From the NCBI GenBank assembly GCA_031275405.1, contig JAISOV010000010.1:1-55766 (forward strand): a stretch of 55,766 nucleotides of DNA, read 5' to 3'. Source of the stretch: Clostridium sp. GTDB lineage: Bacteria; Bacillota; Clostridia; Lachnospirales; Lachnospiraceae. Below the pieces are notes generated by a model, which did not search any database, was not told the origin of the DNA, and worked only from the letters and a program-made list of their open reading frames with translations. A program made the position numbers and the translations under genes. Below, one piece after another: positions 24,745-34,113 of this stretch. Position 1 is the first letter of the stretch; each line of letters begins with the position of its first letter.

Positions 24745-25048
24745 GGGAAGCCCCAGTTGGCCGAAAGGAAAGACGAAGAAGAGGACTAGTACGGACAGGG
24801 AGCATTGCAGAGAGAGAAGAAAACGGTGTGAGATTCTTATGCGAAGCGTCCGGAACCTGCCTTGGAGTCCTGTGTCGAACTAGAGGGAAGCCGCTCTGCG
24901 GCGATTCCCGGATACGAAGATACGGCGCGGCGCCGGCGTTAGCGGCAAGAGAAGCAGAATGCCAAGGCGGAGAATGCCGGAGCATTAAGGAGGGTGGTAC
25001 CGCCGAGCCTTTCGGTCCCTTTTTCAGAGGACGGGAGGGCTTTTTTAT
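24745..25048 (+). promoter_or_regulatory. T-box riboswitch controlling proS
   Basis: The T-box sequence AAGGAGGGTGGTACCGCC (24987-25004) is close to the AAGGGTGGTACCGCG consensus that pairs with the uncharged tRNA end. It is followed by a terminator hairpin, GCCTTTCGGTCC against GGACGGGAGGGC with TTTTTT (25005-25047). Upstream about 240 nt of structured RNA contain stem I. From the downstream gene the specifier should be a proline codon; a CCT stands in GGAACCTGCC near 24852 but I cannot place it in the specifier loop with certainty. Uncharged tRNA-Pro would stabilise the antiterminator and raise proS expression. Confidence 0.9.
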
Positions 25049-25088
25049 GTGCGAAGCTCGAGTGGAATGACAGACAGGAGAAGCGGAA

Positions 25089-26522
25089 ATGGCAGACAAG
25101 AAAATGGTAGAAGCGATTACTTCCATGGAGGAAGATTTCGCGCAGTGGTATACGGACGTGGTAAGGAAGGCGGAACTGATCGAGTACACCAGCGTCAAGG
25201 GCTGCATGGTGATCAAGCCGGCGGGTTATGCCATCTGGGAGCTGATCCAGAAGCAGCTGGACGAGCGGTTCAAGGCGGTCGGCGTGGAGAACGTCTATCT
25301 GCCTCTGTTTATCCCCGAGTCTTTATTGCAGAAAGAAAAGGATCACGTGGAGGGGTTTGCGCCGGAAGTGGCCTGGGTCACACATGGCGGGCTGAACCCC
25401 CTGCAGGAGCGGCTTTGCGTCCGTCCGACTTCCGAGACGCTGTTCTGTGAGTTTTATAAAAACGACATCCGTTCTTACCGGGATCTGCCGAGGGTCTACA
25501 ATCAGTGGTGTTCGGTCGTGCGCTGGGAAAAGGAGACGCGCCCTTTCCTGCGTTCGAGGGAATTTCTGTGGCAGGAAGGGCATACGGCTCACGCTACTTC
25601 GGAAGACGCAAAAGAACGGACGATCCAGATGCTGAACGTATACGCGGATTTCTGTGAAGAAGTACTCTCTATACCGGTTATCAGGGGGCGCAAGACCGAT
25701 AAGGAGAAATTCGCGGGGGCGGAGGAGACTTATTCCATCGAAGCGCTGATGCATGACGGGAAAGCTTTACAGGCGGGAACCACGCATCATTTCGGAGACG
25801 GCTTCGCCAAGGCGTTCGGGATCCAGTACACGGACAAGGACAATTCCCTGAAATATGTGCATCAGACCTCCTGGGGAATGACCACCCGGCTGATCGGCGC
25901 CCTCATCATGGTGCATGGCGACAACGAGGGTCTGGTGCTGCCGCCGAAAGTGGCTCCGGTGCAGGTCTGTGTGATCCCCGTTCAGCAGAAAAAAGAGGGC
26001 GTGCTGGACAAAGCTTATGAGATCCAGGCAAGGCTGGCAAAGGCGTTCCGTGTCAAGGTGGACGATAGCGAGAAGTCGCCCGGCTGGAAGTTTGCGGAAG
26101 CGGAAATGCGCGGCTACCCTATCCGGATCGAAATCGGACCCAAGGACATCGAAGCCGGACAGTGCGTGGTCTGCCGCCGGGATACCAGAGAGAAGACCGT
26201 GGTGGCTCTGGAGCAGATAGAGGGCAAGGCGGAAGAGATCCTGGGCCTGATCCAGGCGGAAATGCTCGACCGGGCGCGGGCGCACCTGGCGGCGCACACT
26301 TATGAAGCGCCGGACAGGGAGAGCTTCGAGCGGCTCTTTGCGCGGGAATCCGGTCTGGTGAAAGGCATGTGGTGCGGAGAACGGGCCTGCGAGGATCAGA
26401 TCAAGGAAAAGCTCAGTGTCACCAGCCGCAACATTCCTTTCCGGCAGGAGCGGATTGCGGATACCTGCGTCTGCTGCGGGAAGCCCGCCCAAAAGATGAT
26501 CTGCTGGGGAAAGTCGTATTAA
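25089..26522 (+). CDS. proS: Prolyl-tRNA synthetase (type without editing insertion)
   Basis: The 477-residue class II synthetase attaches proline to tRNA-Pro. Motif 2 is [23 protein letters not shown] and motif 3 lies in [24 protein letters not shown]; the anticodon-binding domain follows from about residue 290. The C-terminal zinc-like region is [15 protein letters not shown]...[18 protein letters not shown]. This is the archaeal/eukaryotic-like ProRS form found in many clostridia and lacks the INS editing domain, which makes free-standing deacylases such as YbaK or ProX relevant. It is regulated by the T-box leader. GGAG precedes the ATG. Confidence 0.95.
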   Translation: MADKKMVEAITSMEEDFAQWYTDVVRKAELIEYTSVKGCMVIKPAGYAIWELIQKQLDERFKAVGVENVYLPLFIPESLLQKEKDHVEGFAPEVAWVTHGGLNPLQERLCVRPTSETLFCEFYKNDIRSYRDLPRVYNQWCSVVRWEKETRPFLRSREFLWQEGHTAHATSEDAKERTIQMLNVYADFCEEVLSIPVIRGRKTDKEKFAGAEETYSIEALMHDGKALQAGTTHHFGDGFAKAFGIQYTDKDNSLKYVHQTSWGMTTRLIGALIMVHGDNEGLVLPPKVAPVQVCVIPVQQKKEGVLDKAYEIQARLAKAFRVKVDDSEKSPGWKFAEAEMRGYPIRIEIGPKDIEAGQCVVCRRDTREKTVVALEQIEGKAEEILGLIQAEMLDRARAHLAAHTYEAPDRESFERLFARESGLVKGMWCGERACEDQIKEKLSVTSRNIPFRQERIADTCVCCGKPAQKMICWGKSY

Positions 26523-26593
26523 AGCTGCTGTTCGGCGGCCCTTGCCGAATGGCAACATAGGAAAGCGCGGAGAGCGCGGAAAGGGGTATCGGC

Positions 26594-27418
26594 ATGATAC
26601 ATGTGACCTATCATTTACAGCTGTCCGGCTCTATGCCGGACGCGAAGTTCGTGACCTATCTTCAGGAGCCTTCCGATGAGATGGGGATTCGCAAGCGTCC
26701 CTTCATCCTGGTGTGTCCGGGGGGCGGCTATGCGTATACTTCGGACCGGGAAGCGGAAAGCCTTGCCTTGCAGTTCCTGGCGATGGGCTGCCACGCGGGC
26801 GTCCTGCGTTATTCCTGCGCTCCCGCGCGGTACCCGGCGGCTTTGCTGGAACTGGCTTCCGCCGTGCTGCTTGTCCGGGGGAATGCCGAAGAGTGGCGTG
26901 TGGACGAGGAAAAGATCGTGGTGCAGGGCTGTTCCGCCGGGGGCCATCTGGCGGCAAGCTATGGGATGTTCTGGAACGAGGATTTTATTTCCGCCGCCAT
27001 CGGGCTGGAGGGCCCGGATCATGAGATCCTGCGCCCGAACGGGATGATCCTATGCTATCCCGTGATCACCTCCGGAGAGTTTGCCCACCGGGATTCTTTT
27101 GCTCATCTGCTGGGGAGCCGGGAAGAGGAACTGAAAGACAAAATGTCGCTGGAAAAACAGGTAAGCGCCGGTACGCCGCAGACGTTTCTCTGGCATACCT
27201 TTGAAGATCAGTGCGTACCGGCGGAAAATTCACTGCTTCTGGTGGCTGCGCTGCGCAAGGCGGGGATTCCGGTAGAGTTTCATCTCTATCCCAAAGGCGG
27301 CCACGGGCTGTCTCTGGCGAACCGCCTGACGGCCACGCCGGAGGGGTACGCCATACAGGAGGAATGCCAGACGTGGCTTGGCCTGGCAAAGACCTGGCTT
27401 GAAAAAAACATCTGGTAA
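26594..27418 (+). CDS. Alpha/beta-hydrolase, acetyl-esterase-like
   Basis: The 274-residue protein is an alpha/beta hydrolase. The oxyanion motif is VCPGGGYAYTS, the nucleophile elbow QGCSAGGHLA (serine about residue 117), the acid probably D in FEDQCVP, and the histidine in GGHGLSLAN. The family (BD-FAE/XynB-like esterases) removes acetyl groups from hemicellulose or related substrates. No signal peptide, so cytoplasmic. AAAGGGG precedes the ATG at 26594. It follows proS after a short hairpin and is a candidate for the metabolism of imported oligosaccharides. Confidence 0.88.
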   Translation: MIHVTYHLQLSGSMPDAKFVTYLQEPSDEMGIRKRPFILVCPGGGYAYTSDREAESLALQFLAMGCHAGVLRYSCAPARYPAALLELASAVLLVRGNAEEWRVDEEKIVVQGCSAGGHLAASYGMFWNEDFISAAIGLEGPDHEILRPNGMILCYPVITSGEFAHRDSFAHLLGSREEELKDKMSLEKQVSAGTPQTFLWHTFEDQCVPAENSLLLVAALRKAGIPVEFHLYPKGGHGLSLANRLTATPEGYAIQEECQTWLGLAKTWLEKNIW

Positions 27419-27575
27419 GTGAGACGGCGGGAAGACGTCGGCAAAAGGACGGAGCTGGGAAAATGTCCAAAAATGGGGCATACCAGGAAGGTTTCAAGAA
27501 AGGGAGAAAAGGTTGAAAGAAGCTTTCAGCCTTCCTCAGTGATATGCCCGACAAGGCGGGCGGATGGGAGAAAAG

Positions 27576-29153
27576 ATGGATTCTAGCCAACTTCAAATTA
27601 TCATTGCAATGGCGCTTTACATGGCGCTGATTATCGGCGTCGGAGTGGCGTATGCCAAGCGGGCCAACCAGAACAGCGCCCAATATTTTATCGGCGGACG
27701 CAGCCTCGGGCCTTGGGTAGCGGCCATGAGCGCGGAAGCCAGCGACATGAGCGGCTGGCTGCTGATGGGCCTGCCGGGCGTGGCATACTGGTGCGGCCTG
27801 GCGGATGCGGCCTGGACGGCGATCGGTCTGGCAATCGGCACTTACTTAAACTGGCTGCTGGTATCCCAAAGGCTGCGGAGCTATTCGGTGGTGGCGGGGA
27901 ACGCGATCACGATTCCGGATTTTTTCAGCAACCGTTTCCGGGAAAAGAAAAAGGTGCTGCTTACGATTGCTTCCGTCATGATCCTGGTATTCTTTTCCGT
28001 ATATGTAGGCAGCTGTTTCGTGACCTGCGGGAAACTGTTCGCCGCGCTGTTCGGTGCGGATTATCATGCCATGCTGCTGCTCGGCGCGTTGTTTGTCATC
28101 GCGTATACCCTGTTAGGAGGCTTCCTTGCGGAAAGCGTGTCGGATTTCATCCAAGGGATGATCATGATCTGTGCGCTGGCGGTGGTGCTGGCGGTAGGCC
28201 TGGCCTCGGCGGGAGGCCCCGGCGCGGTGCTGGACAATCTCCGCGATATTCCGGGCTTTGTGGAATTCTTCGGGATGGCGGCCCCTGTCGTGGACGCGGA
28301 TAAGGTTCAGCAGATCGCAGGCGGTACGGCGCAGTTTGGCGAAGCGCTGGATTACGGGTTCCTCACCGTTCTTTCCACTCTTTCCTGGGGACTGGGCTAT
28401 TTCGGAATGCCGCAAGTGCTGCTTCGCTTTATCGCCATACGCAGGCGCAGTGAATTAAAGCTGTCTCGCCGCGTGGCGACGCTCTGGTGCGTCCTCTCCT
28501 TGAGCGCGGCGGTCTTCATCGGGCTGGTGGGGCGTCATCTGTTCCCGGTCAGTCCGGAACTTCTGACTGCGGGCGGCGCGGAAAATATTTTCATTGTCGT
28601 CGCCAGAACCTTGTTCCATCCCCTGTTCGCCGGGATCGTGATGTCCGCCATCCTTGCGGCGGCGATCAGTTCTTCGGATTCTTATTTGCTGATCGCCGCG
28701 TCTTCGGTGTCCAAAAACATTTTCCAAGGGATCCTCAAAAAGGATGCTACAGACAGGCACGTCATGCGGGTGACGCGCATGACGCTGCTGGTGATTTCGG
28801 TCTTCGGTATCCTGATTGCCTGGGATGAGGCCAGTGTGATCTTCCGCGTGGTAAGCTTCGCCTGGGCGGGGTTCGGCGCGACCTTTGGGCCGCTGATGCT
28901 GTTCAGCCTGTTCTGGAAGCGCGTCAGCCACGCGGGTGCGGTGGCCGGAATGCTTTCGGGGGGGGGCATGGTGTTTGTATGGTACTTCCTGCTGAGACCT
29001 CTGGGCGGTATCTGGGGGATTTATGAACTGCTGCCAGCGTTTCTGTTCTCCTGTATCGTGATCGTGGCGGTGTCTTTGGCGACCAAGGCGCCGGGCGGGG
29101 AGATCCTGGAGGACTTCGAGAAAGCGAAAACCCCTGACAAGTTCGGTTTCTGA
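27576..29153 (+). CDS. putP: Sodium/proline symporter PutP
   Basis: The 525-residue member of the sodium:solute symporter family has about 13 membrane helices; hallmarks are GGRSLGPWVAAMSAEASDMSGWLLMGLPG near residue 45, which contains Na+ ligands and the proline site, and SSSDSYLLIAASSVSKNI in helix 8. It imports proline with Na+. The ATG at 27576 has GGGAG 7 nt before it; an ATG four codons upstream is a weaker choice. Its closeness to the T-box-controlled proS suggests a small proline-related neighbourhood, although an esterase gene lies between. Confidence 0.92.
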   Translation: MDSSQLQIIIAMALYMALIIGVGVAYAKRANQNSAQYFIGGRSLGPWVAAMSAEASDMSGWLLMGLPGVAYWCGLADAAWTAIGLAIGTYLNWLLVSQRLRSYSVVAGNAITIPDFFSNRFREKKKVLLTIASVMILVFFSVYVGSCFVTCGKLFAALFGADYHAMLLLGALFVIAYTLLGGFLAESVSDFIQGMIMICALAVVLAVGLASAGGPGAVLDNLRDIPGFVEFFGMAAPVVDADKVQQIAGGTAQFGEALDYGFLTVLSTLSWGLGYFGMPQVLLRFIAIRRRSELKLSRRVATLWCVLSLSAAVFIGLVGRHLFPVSPELLTAGGAENIFIVVARTLFHPLFAGIVMSAILAAAISSSDSYLLIAASSVSKNIFQGILKKDATDRHVMRVTRMTLLVISVFGILIAWDEASVIFRVVSFAWAGFGATFGPLMLFSLFWKRVSHAGAVAGMLSGGGMVFVWYFLLRPLGGIWGIYELLPAFLFSCIVIVAVSLATKAPGGEILEDFEKAKTPDKFGF

Positions 29154-29172
29154 AAACGAGGGCAATCATCAG

Positions 29173-30684
29173 ATGGACAAGGTAGGTAGCGTCAAAATAT
29201 TGAGCCATACACCGGATCCCGATAAAATCTGTGCCGCCTCGGCGCGGATCTCCACCACGGAAGGATCCGCGTTTCAGATCTACGACGACGCCAAGGATCC
29301 GGAAAAGAACGGCAGGCTGATCCGGAAAGTCATTTCCTCGGGCCACAAGTCCACCGTGGAACACATCTGCTTCCACATCGCGTTCAATCAGGTTTCGGTG
29401 TATGTGGAGCAGTTCCTGATTGAATTCCGGCTGGCTTCGTTTACGGTCAAGTCCAGACGGTATGTGGATTTCCGGAACATGGGATATGTAAAGCCGGAAT
29501 TTCGAGGCGGCTCCGGGGAAAAACCGCAAAACGGCGCTGTGCTGGGACGGCGGTATGCCGAACATATGGAGTACCTGTTCCGGGAATACGAAGCGTTTGT
29601 CGAGCGTGGGATTCCGAAGGAAGATGCGCGGTTCCTGCTGCCATATTCTTATCGGAGCAACTTCTACTGCACGGTCAACGCCAGGGAGCTTGGCAATATC
29701 ATCTATTCCATGGTTGGAGGCAGGGGGAAAGAATCGGCGGAACTGCGGGAACTCGGAAATGAGCTGTGGAACCAGGCGAAAAGTATCTGTCCGTATATTT
29801 TTGAGGATCTGAACGCGCTGGAAAACGGCGCGGAAGACAAGCAGGATCGGATCCGGGCGCTGCTCGGCGGGCGGAAGGCCGGCAGAAGCGATCCGGAAGG
29901 AAGCGGCCTGACGGAGGGAACAGCACCGACGGGCGGCGGAACAGCACCAATGGGCGGAGCAGTGCCGGAGGGCGGCGCAGAATGGAAGGAGGGAATCGAG
30001 CTGCTCCAGTGTCCGCGGGATCCGGATGGTCTGGTGGCGTTTTCCGCGCTGCTGAACTATGGGAACCTGCCTACAGCGGATCTCCGGCGGCTGTCAGAGG
30101 ATCGGTCGGTGGTAAAGGAACTGGCGGCTATCGTGGTTCATGACCGGCGGAAGCGCGAACTGGAGCAGATCCACTTTACTTTCCGGATCAACGGGATCTC
30201 GCTGGCGGCCGTCACGCATATCGTAAGGCACCGTATGCAGTCGGTCATGATTCCCTCTTATGCGCAGGTCTGCGACCCGCGGCGCTTCCTGATTCCGGAT
30301 ACCGTGAAGAGCGATCCGGAATTACTGGAAAGGTATACGCAGGCTTTTGCGAGGACGGCAAAGCTGCGCGGGGAGTTTGCTTCCAGCGGTGTCGGCAGAT
30401 ACGAACTGGTCTATCTTTGTTTAAGCGGGAATCTTGTGGATGTCATGACCACCATGAACGCAAGGGAGCTGTATGTTTTTATCGGACTGCGTGCCTGTAA
30501 GCGGTCTCAATGGGAGATCCGCAGGATCGCGGTAAACATGCTGGCTATGCTGCGGGAGGTCTCGCCGGAGGTCTTCCGGCATTTCGGCCCGCGCTGTTTC
30601 ACGGAGGGGAAATGTCCGGAGGGGAAGATGACGTGCGGCCAGATGGGTCAGGTGAAAGAAGAGTTTGCTTCCGCTAAGAGCTGA
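29173..30684 (+). CDS. thyX: Tandem-domain flavin-dependent thymidylate synthase (ThyX-like)
   Basis: The 503-residue protein is about twice the usual ThyX length (220-260). Both halves carry the R-x7-S spacing of the ThyX signature: EFRLASFTVKS at residues 84-94, with SRRY following, and RHRMQSVMIPS at 352-362. Each half also has the C-terminal helix block (PYSYRSNFYCTVNARELGNI near 157-176; YLCLSGNLVDVMTTMNARELY in the second half). A poorly conserved linker rich in G, T, A and P (about residues 232-272) joins them. ThyX uses FAD, NADPH and methylenetetrahydrofolate to make dTMP; single-chain doubling may build one hetero-like active-site set. It lies 19 bp after putP. Confidence 0.85.
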   Translation: MDKVGSVKILSHTPDPDKICAASARISTTEGSAFQIYDDAKDPEKNGRLIRKVISSGHKSTVEHICFHIAFNQVSVYVEQFLIEFRLASFTVKSRRYVDFRNMGYVKPEFRGGSGEKPQNGAVLGRRYAEHMEYLFREYEAFVERGIPKEDARFLLPYSYRSNFYCTVNARELGNIIYSMVGGRGKESAELRELGNELWNQAKSICPYIFEDLNALENGAEDKQDRIRALLGGRKAGRSDPEGSGLTEGTAPTGGGTAPMGGAVPEGGAEWKEGIELLQCPRDPDGLVAFSALLNYGNLPTADLRRLSEDRSVVKELAAIVVHDRRKRELEQIHFTFRINGISLAAVTHIVRHRMQSVMIPSYAQVCDPRRFLIPDTVKSDPELLERYTQAFARTAKLRGEFASSGVGRYELVYLCLSGNLVDVMTTMNARELYVFIGLRACKRSQWEIRRIAVNMLAMLREVSPEVFRHFGPRCFTEGKCPEGKMTCGQMGQVKEEFASAKS

Positions 30685-30720
30685 TCGGCAAGTGTGCCGA
30701 GGCACACGGAAAGGAGCGTT

Positions 30721-31722
30721 ATGTATCAGGCAAAGGAAAGCAGATATGAAACGATGAAATATAACCGCTGCGGGGCCAGCGGCTTAAAACTGCCCCGTAT
30801 CTCTTTGGGACTTTGGCACAATTTCGGCTCGAAAGGCAGTTTTGAAAATATGCAGGAAATGTGCCGTACCGCTTTTGACTATGGAATCACTCATTTTGAC
30901 CTAGCGAATAATTACGGGCCGGAACCGGGAGCCGCGGAAGAAAACTTTGGAAAAATCTTACAGAAAGATCTGGGGACTTACCGGGATGAACTGGTCATTT
31001 CCACAAAAGCGGGGTATGGCATGTGGCCCGGCCCTTACGGGGATTTCGGAAGCAAGAAATATCTGGTGGCAAGCCTGGATCAGAGCCTGAAACGCATGGG
31101 CCTGGAATACGTGGATCTTTTCTATCACCACAGGCCGGATCCGGAAACGCCGTTAGAAGAAACGGTCTGCGCCCTGGATGGAATCGTCAGGAGCGGCAAA
31201 GCGCTGTACATCGGGATCTCCAATTACAGCAAGGAGCAGACCCGCATGGCGGCGGCGCTGTTCCGGGAGCGGAAGACGCCTTTTATCATCAACCAGAGAA
31301 GTTATTCCATTTTTAACCGGGCGATAGAAGCGGACGGGCTGAAAGACTATGCGGCGGCACACGGCATCGGCCTGATCACGTTCAGCCCCTTGGCGCAAGG
31401 TCTGCTGACAGACCGCTATCTCCATGGGATCCCGCAGGACAGCCGTGTCCGTACCGACGGACGTTTCTTAAGCGAAAGCTCGATGACGGAGGAAACGCTT
31501 GCCAAGATCCGCGCCCTCCACGACTTGGCGGGAAGACGCGGGCAGACCTTGGCGCAGATGGCGCTGTCATGGATTCTCCGGGACGGGGATATTACCAGTG
31601 TGCTGATCGGGGCGTCTAAGCCGGCTCAGATCCTGGATAACCTAGGAACCCTCCGAGCCATGGCGTTTACGGAGGAAGAGCGGAAGCGGATTGACGAGAT
31701 CGCGGGGCTTTCTTCGATCTGA
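30721..31722 (+). CDS. Aldo/keto reductase, YghZ-like
   Basis: The 333-residue TIM-barrel oxidoreductase reduces aldehydes with NADPH. The catalytic set is visible: aspartate and tyrosine in HFDLANNYGPEPG, lysine in VISTKAGYGMWPG and histidine in DLFYHHRPD; the C-terminal NADPH motif is SVLIGASKPAQILDNLG. It resembles L-glyceraldehyde-3-phosphate/methylglyoxal reductase YghZ. GGAAAGGAG stands 5 nt before the ATG at 30721. The gene follows thyX by 36 bp and ends at a hairpin between converging genes. Confidence 0.92.
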   Translation: MYQAKESRYETMKYNRCGASGLKLPRISLGLWHNFGSKGSFENMQEMCRTAFDYGITHFDLANNYGPEPGAAEENFGKILQKDLGTYRDELVISTKAGYGMWPGPYGDFGSKKYLVASLDQSLKRMGLEYVDLFYHHRPDPETPLEETVCALDGIVRSGKALYIGISNYSKEQTRMAAALFRERKTPFIINQRSYSIFNRAIEADGLKDYAAAHGIGLITFSPLAQGLLTDRYLHGIPQDSRVRTDGRFLSESSMTEETLAKIRALHDLAGRRGQTLAQMALSWILRDGDITSVLIGASKPAQILDNLGTLRAMAFTEEERKRIDEIAGLSSI

Positions 31723-31744
31723 TGAGCGGTCGCGCACATTTTTC

Positions 31745-31788
31745 GTTCCTGCTCAGCAAGAACCGCGAAGCGGCCGCTGAGCAGGAAC
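31745..31788 (+). terminator. 13-bp perfect hairpin between converging genes
   Basis: GTTCCTGCTCAGC (31745-31757) pairs exactly with GCTGAGCAGGAAC (31776-31788). The T-runs on both sides are weak, but its position between the ends of the aldo/keto reductase and hflC suggests a bidirectional terminator. Confidence 0.6.
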
Positions 31789-31805
31789 AATGTTTATCGG
31801 CCTTT

Positions 31806-32675
31806 TTATCGTCCGTAAAAGATCTGCGCAACGGGGGAGTCCGGCGAAAGGATCAGCGTCTTATTCCCTCCCTGCATGGATACTTTCAGCGCGTCCAGCC
31901 CTCTGACAAAGGAATAAAATTCCTGTCTGGAGGCGTCGCCGTAGGCCTCCGCCAGTATCCTCATATATTCGGCTTCCCCCTCCGCGATCAGGATTTCCGC
32001 CTGTTTTTCCGCTTCCGACAGCATTTCCGTGATTTCCTTGTCGGTCGTGTTGCGGATGATCTGGGCGTCCGAACTGCCCTCCGCCGTATAAGTGGCGGCA
32101 ATGTTGTTACGCTCGGAGATCATCCGCTCGTAAACGGCGTCTTTGTTGTCGCTGGGCAGATCCAGCCGTTTGATTTCAAAGGTCAGCAGCTCGATCCCGT
32201 ACTGGCCCGAAACCGCTTCGATGTTCTCCTGGATGGCTGCGACCAGCGCGCCGCCGCGTCCGGTGATGACCTGATCCTGTGTGGTGCTGCTGATGACGTT
32301 CTTGGTGGAATTGTATATAATGGTATCCAGACGGCTTTCCGCGTTGGAAATCGAGGAATTCAGGGTCTGGGCGAACTTCAAGGGGTCTGTGATGTGCCAC
32401 AGGATATAGCTGTCACATATCATGGTCTTTTTGTCCGCGGTAATGACGTCGGAGGCCGACAGATCATAGACCAGGGTCTGGTTCGGCAGTTTATCGACAC
32501 TCTGGATGAAAGGGGTCTTGAAACTGATTCCCGCGTTTGCCACCACGTGGTCGATTTTTCCGAACTGGCGGATAATGCTGTACTCGTTCCCATAGGTGAT
32601 GACGATACTGGAAGCTCCCAGGATCAGCAGCACCGCTATGAAAATAAAAAAAACGGCTTTTTTGACGATTTTCAT
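31806..32675 (-). CDS. hflC: HflC-like SPFH/band-7 membrane protein
   Basis: The 289-residue protein has one N-terminal membrane helix (residues 6-26) and an SPFH domain (EYSIIRQFGKIDHVVANAGISFKTPFIQSVDKL), then a helical stretch rich in E, A and K. HflC forms with HflK a large membrane cage around the FtsH protease and modulates its activity. The ribosome site GGAGGAAGCC precedes the ATG. It lies 18 bp after hflK in the same operon. The pair is less common in Lachnospiraceae than in Proteobacteria but occurs there. Confidence 0.9.
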   Translation of the reverse strand: MKIVKKAVFFIFIAVLLILGASSIVITYGNEYSIIRQFGKIDHVVANAGISFKTPFIQSVDKLPNQTLVYDLSASDVITADKKTMICDSYILWHITDPLKFAQTLNSSISNAESRLDTIIYNSTKNVISSTTQDQVITGRGGALVAAIQENIEAVSGQYGIELLTFEIKRLDLPSDNKDAVYERMISERNNIAATYTAEGSSDAQIIRNTTDKEITEMLSEAEKQAEILIAEGEAEYMRILAEAYGDASRQEFYSFVRGLDALKVSMQGGNKTLILSPDSPVAQIFYGR

Positions 32676-32693
32676 GGTTCGGCTTCCTCCTTT

Positions 32694-33773
32694 CTAATAA
32701 GCGCCGTCGCTGTCGGAAGCGGCGGCATCCACAGAGCGCTCGTCCGGGGAACTGTCATCATCGGCACTGCTGCCGGAACTGCCGTCCGCGCCCCCAAAAT
32801 CCACGAAAGATTCCAGTGGATAAAATGTCTGCATATTTCCGGTCGGGCTTTCGATGACCACTTTCAGGCCGGGCAGGACTTCCTCCATAGTTTCATAAAA
32901 CATACGCTGTTTCGTGATGACGGAATTCTTGATGTACTCCGCGTACATGGCGTTAAAGCGGGAGACCTGCGCGGTGGCTTCGTTTACCCTGCGCGTCTTC
33001 TGGGCTTCCGCGTCCTTGATGATACCGTCGGCTTTTGCCTGTGCTTCGGGAAGCTTTTCGTTGCGGTATTTATTGGCGTTGTTCAAAGAGGTTTCTTTTC
33101 CCTGCTTGGCGGTCTCCACAGCCTTAAAAGCCTCCATCACCTGCACGGTGGGCGGTTCGGAGTCCTGGATGGTGATGTTCACCAGCTGGATGCCCAGATC
33201 CTGCCGCTCCATCTGCTGCAGAATCAGTTCCTTGATAGCCGCCTGGATCTCATTCTTCCCGGTGGTCAGCACATCGTCCACCGGATAACTCCCCACGACC
33301 GTGCGGATACAGCTCTGGGAAATGTTTTTCAGGATCTCCACAGGCTCCCGGGAAGCGTAGACCGCTTTTACCGGGTCGGAAAAGCGGTATTCCACGAAAA
33401 AATCCACGTTGACAAAGTTATAATCGGACGTGATCATCAGGGATTCGCTTTCTTCGGTGGCCTGATCCGTGGCATTGTAGCCGATGGCAAAACCTTGGAT
33501 GGTGGTGTTCACCTTTTTTACCTGCTGGATAAAGGGTATCTTGAAATGAAGCCCCGAGGCAGTCACAGCCTTGGCCTGTCCGAAGGTGATCAGCACCGCC
33601 TGTTCCTGCTCCTTGATCTGGTAGGTGGAGCCGAACACGAGAACCAGCGCAAGAAGAAGCACCACTACAAGGGCCGCGATCCTGCCGATGGAAAAGGGAT
33701 TTTTCCCTTTGCCCCCTCCCGGGTTCACAGTTTCAAACCCGTTCTTCTGGTTATGAAAAGATTCCGAACTCAT
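32694..33773 (-). CDS. hflK: HflK-like SPFH/band-7 membrane protein
   Basis: The 359-residue partner of HflC starts with a short glycine-rich cytoplasmic segment (residues 1-30), a membrane helix (about 31-51) and an SPFH domain with TYQIKEQEQAVLITFGQAK and SGLHFKIPFIQQVKKV. A long helical segment (AQAKADGIIKDAEAQKTRR) and an acidic serine/aspartate-rich tail end the protein. It forms the alternating HflK/HflC cage on FtsH. AAAGGAG stands 6 nt before the ATG. A promoter with 17-bp spacing lies about 100 bp upstream. Confidence 0.9.
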   Translation of the reverse strand: MSSESFHNQKNGFETVNPGGGKGKNPFSIGRIAALVVVLLLALVLVFGSTYQIKEQEQAVLITFGQAKAVTASGLHFKIPFIQQVKKVNTTIQGFAIGYNATDQATEESESLMITSDYNFVNVDFFVEYRFSDPVKAVYASREPVEILKNISQSCIRTVVGSYPVDDVLTTGKNEIQAAIKELILQQMERQDLGIQLVNITIQDSEPPTVQVMEAFKAVETAKQGKETSLNNANKYRNEKLPEAQAKADGIIKDAEAQKTRRVNEATAQVSRFNAMYAEYIKNSVITKQRMFYETMEEVLPGLKVVIESPTGNMQTFYPLESFVDFGGADGSSGSSADDDSSPDERSVDAAASDSDGAY

Positions 33774-33870
33774 AAAAACTCCTTTCTGCCCGCTGTGCGG
33801 ACCTTCCTTGCCATAGGATCCCTCTCAGGCCGTCCGCACGGCAGCTGCCGGATCCCGCAGGACTATTCTC

Positions 33871-33899
33871 ATTTTAGCGGAAACAGGCGGCTTTGGCAA
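33871..33899 (-). promoter_or_regulatory. Promoter of the hflKC operon
   Basis: On the minus strand TTGCCA (33899-33894) and TAAAAT (33876-33871) are 17 bp apart. The region 33774-34113 otherwise holds only this promoter and the divergent promoter for the glucokinase gene. Confidence 0.65.
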
Positions 33900-33958
33900 T
33901 GAGAAAGTTGGGAACGGCGGCGAATGGCGAAATTTTCATAGGACTTTGCAGTTCCTGG

Positions 33959-33988
33959 TTGAACAGCTCCCTCTGTGTGTGTTAAAAT
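33959..33988 (+). promoter_or_regulatory. Candidate promoter of the glucokinase-murB-rapZ-whiA cluster
   Basis: TTGAAC (33959-33964) and TAAAAT (33983-33988) with an 18-bp spacer, about 125 bp upstream of the glucokinase start and divergent from the hflKC promoter. Confidence 0.55.
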
Positions 33989-34113
33989 AAGTAACATATC
34001 AGCGTTCTGCTCTTTTGCCTGGCTGACGGGAAGAAGACGATGGCCGGCGTGGGATGAAAGAGCGCTGTTGGGAAGAGGAGACAGGCAAAGCACGATACGG
34101 CGAGGATGAAGAT

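Noticed and set aside
25767..26558. 263-codon open frame on the minus strand
   Set aside because: Antisense to proS, without recognisable domains.
31722..33902. 726-codon open frame on the plus strand
   Set aside because: It is antisense to hflC and hflK, has histidine- and phenylalanine-rich sequence without domains, and arises from the GC-rich codon use of the real genes on the minus strand.
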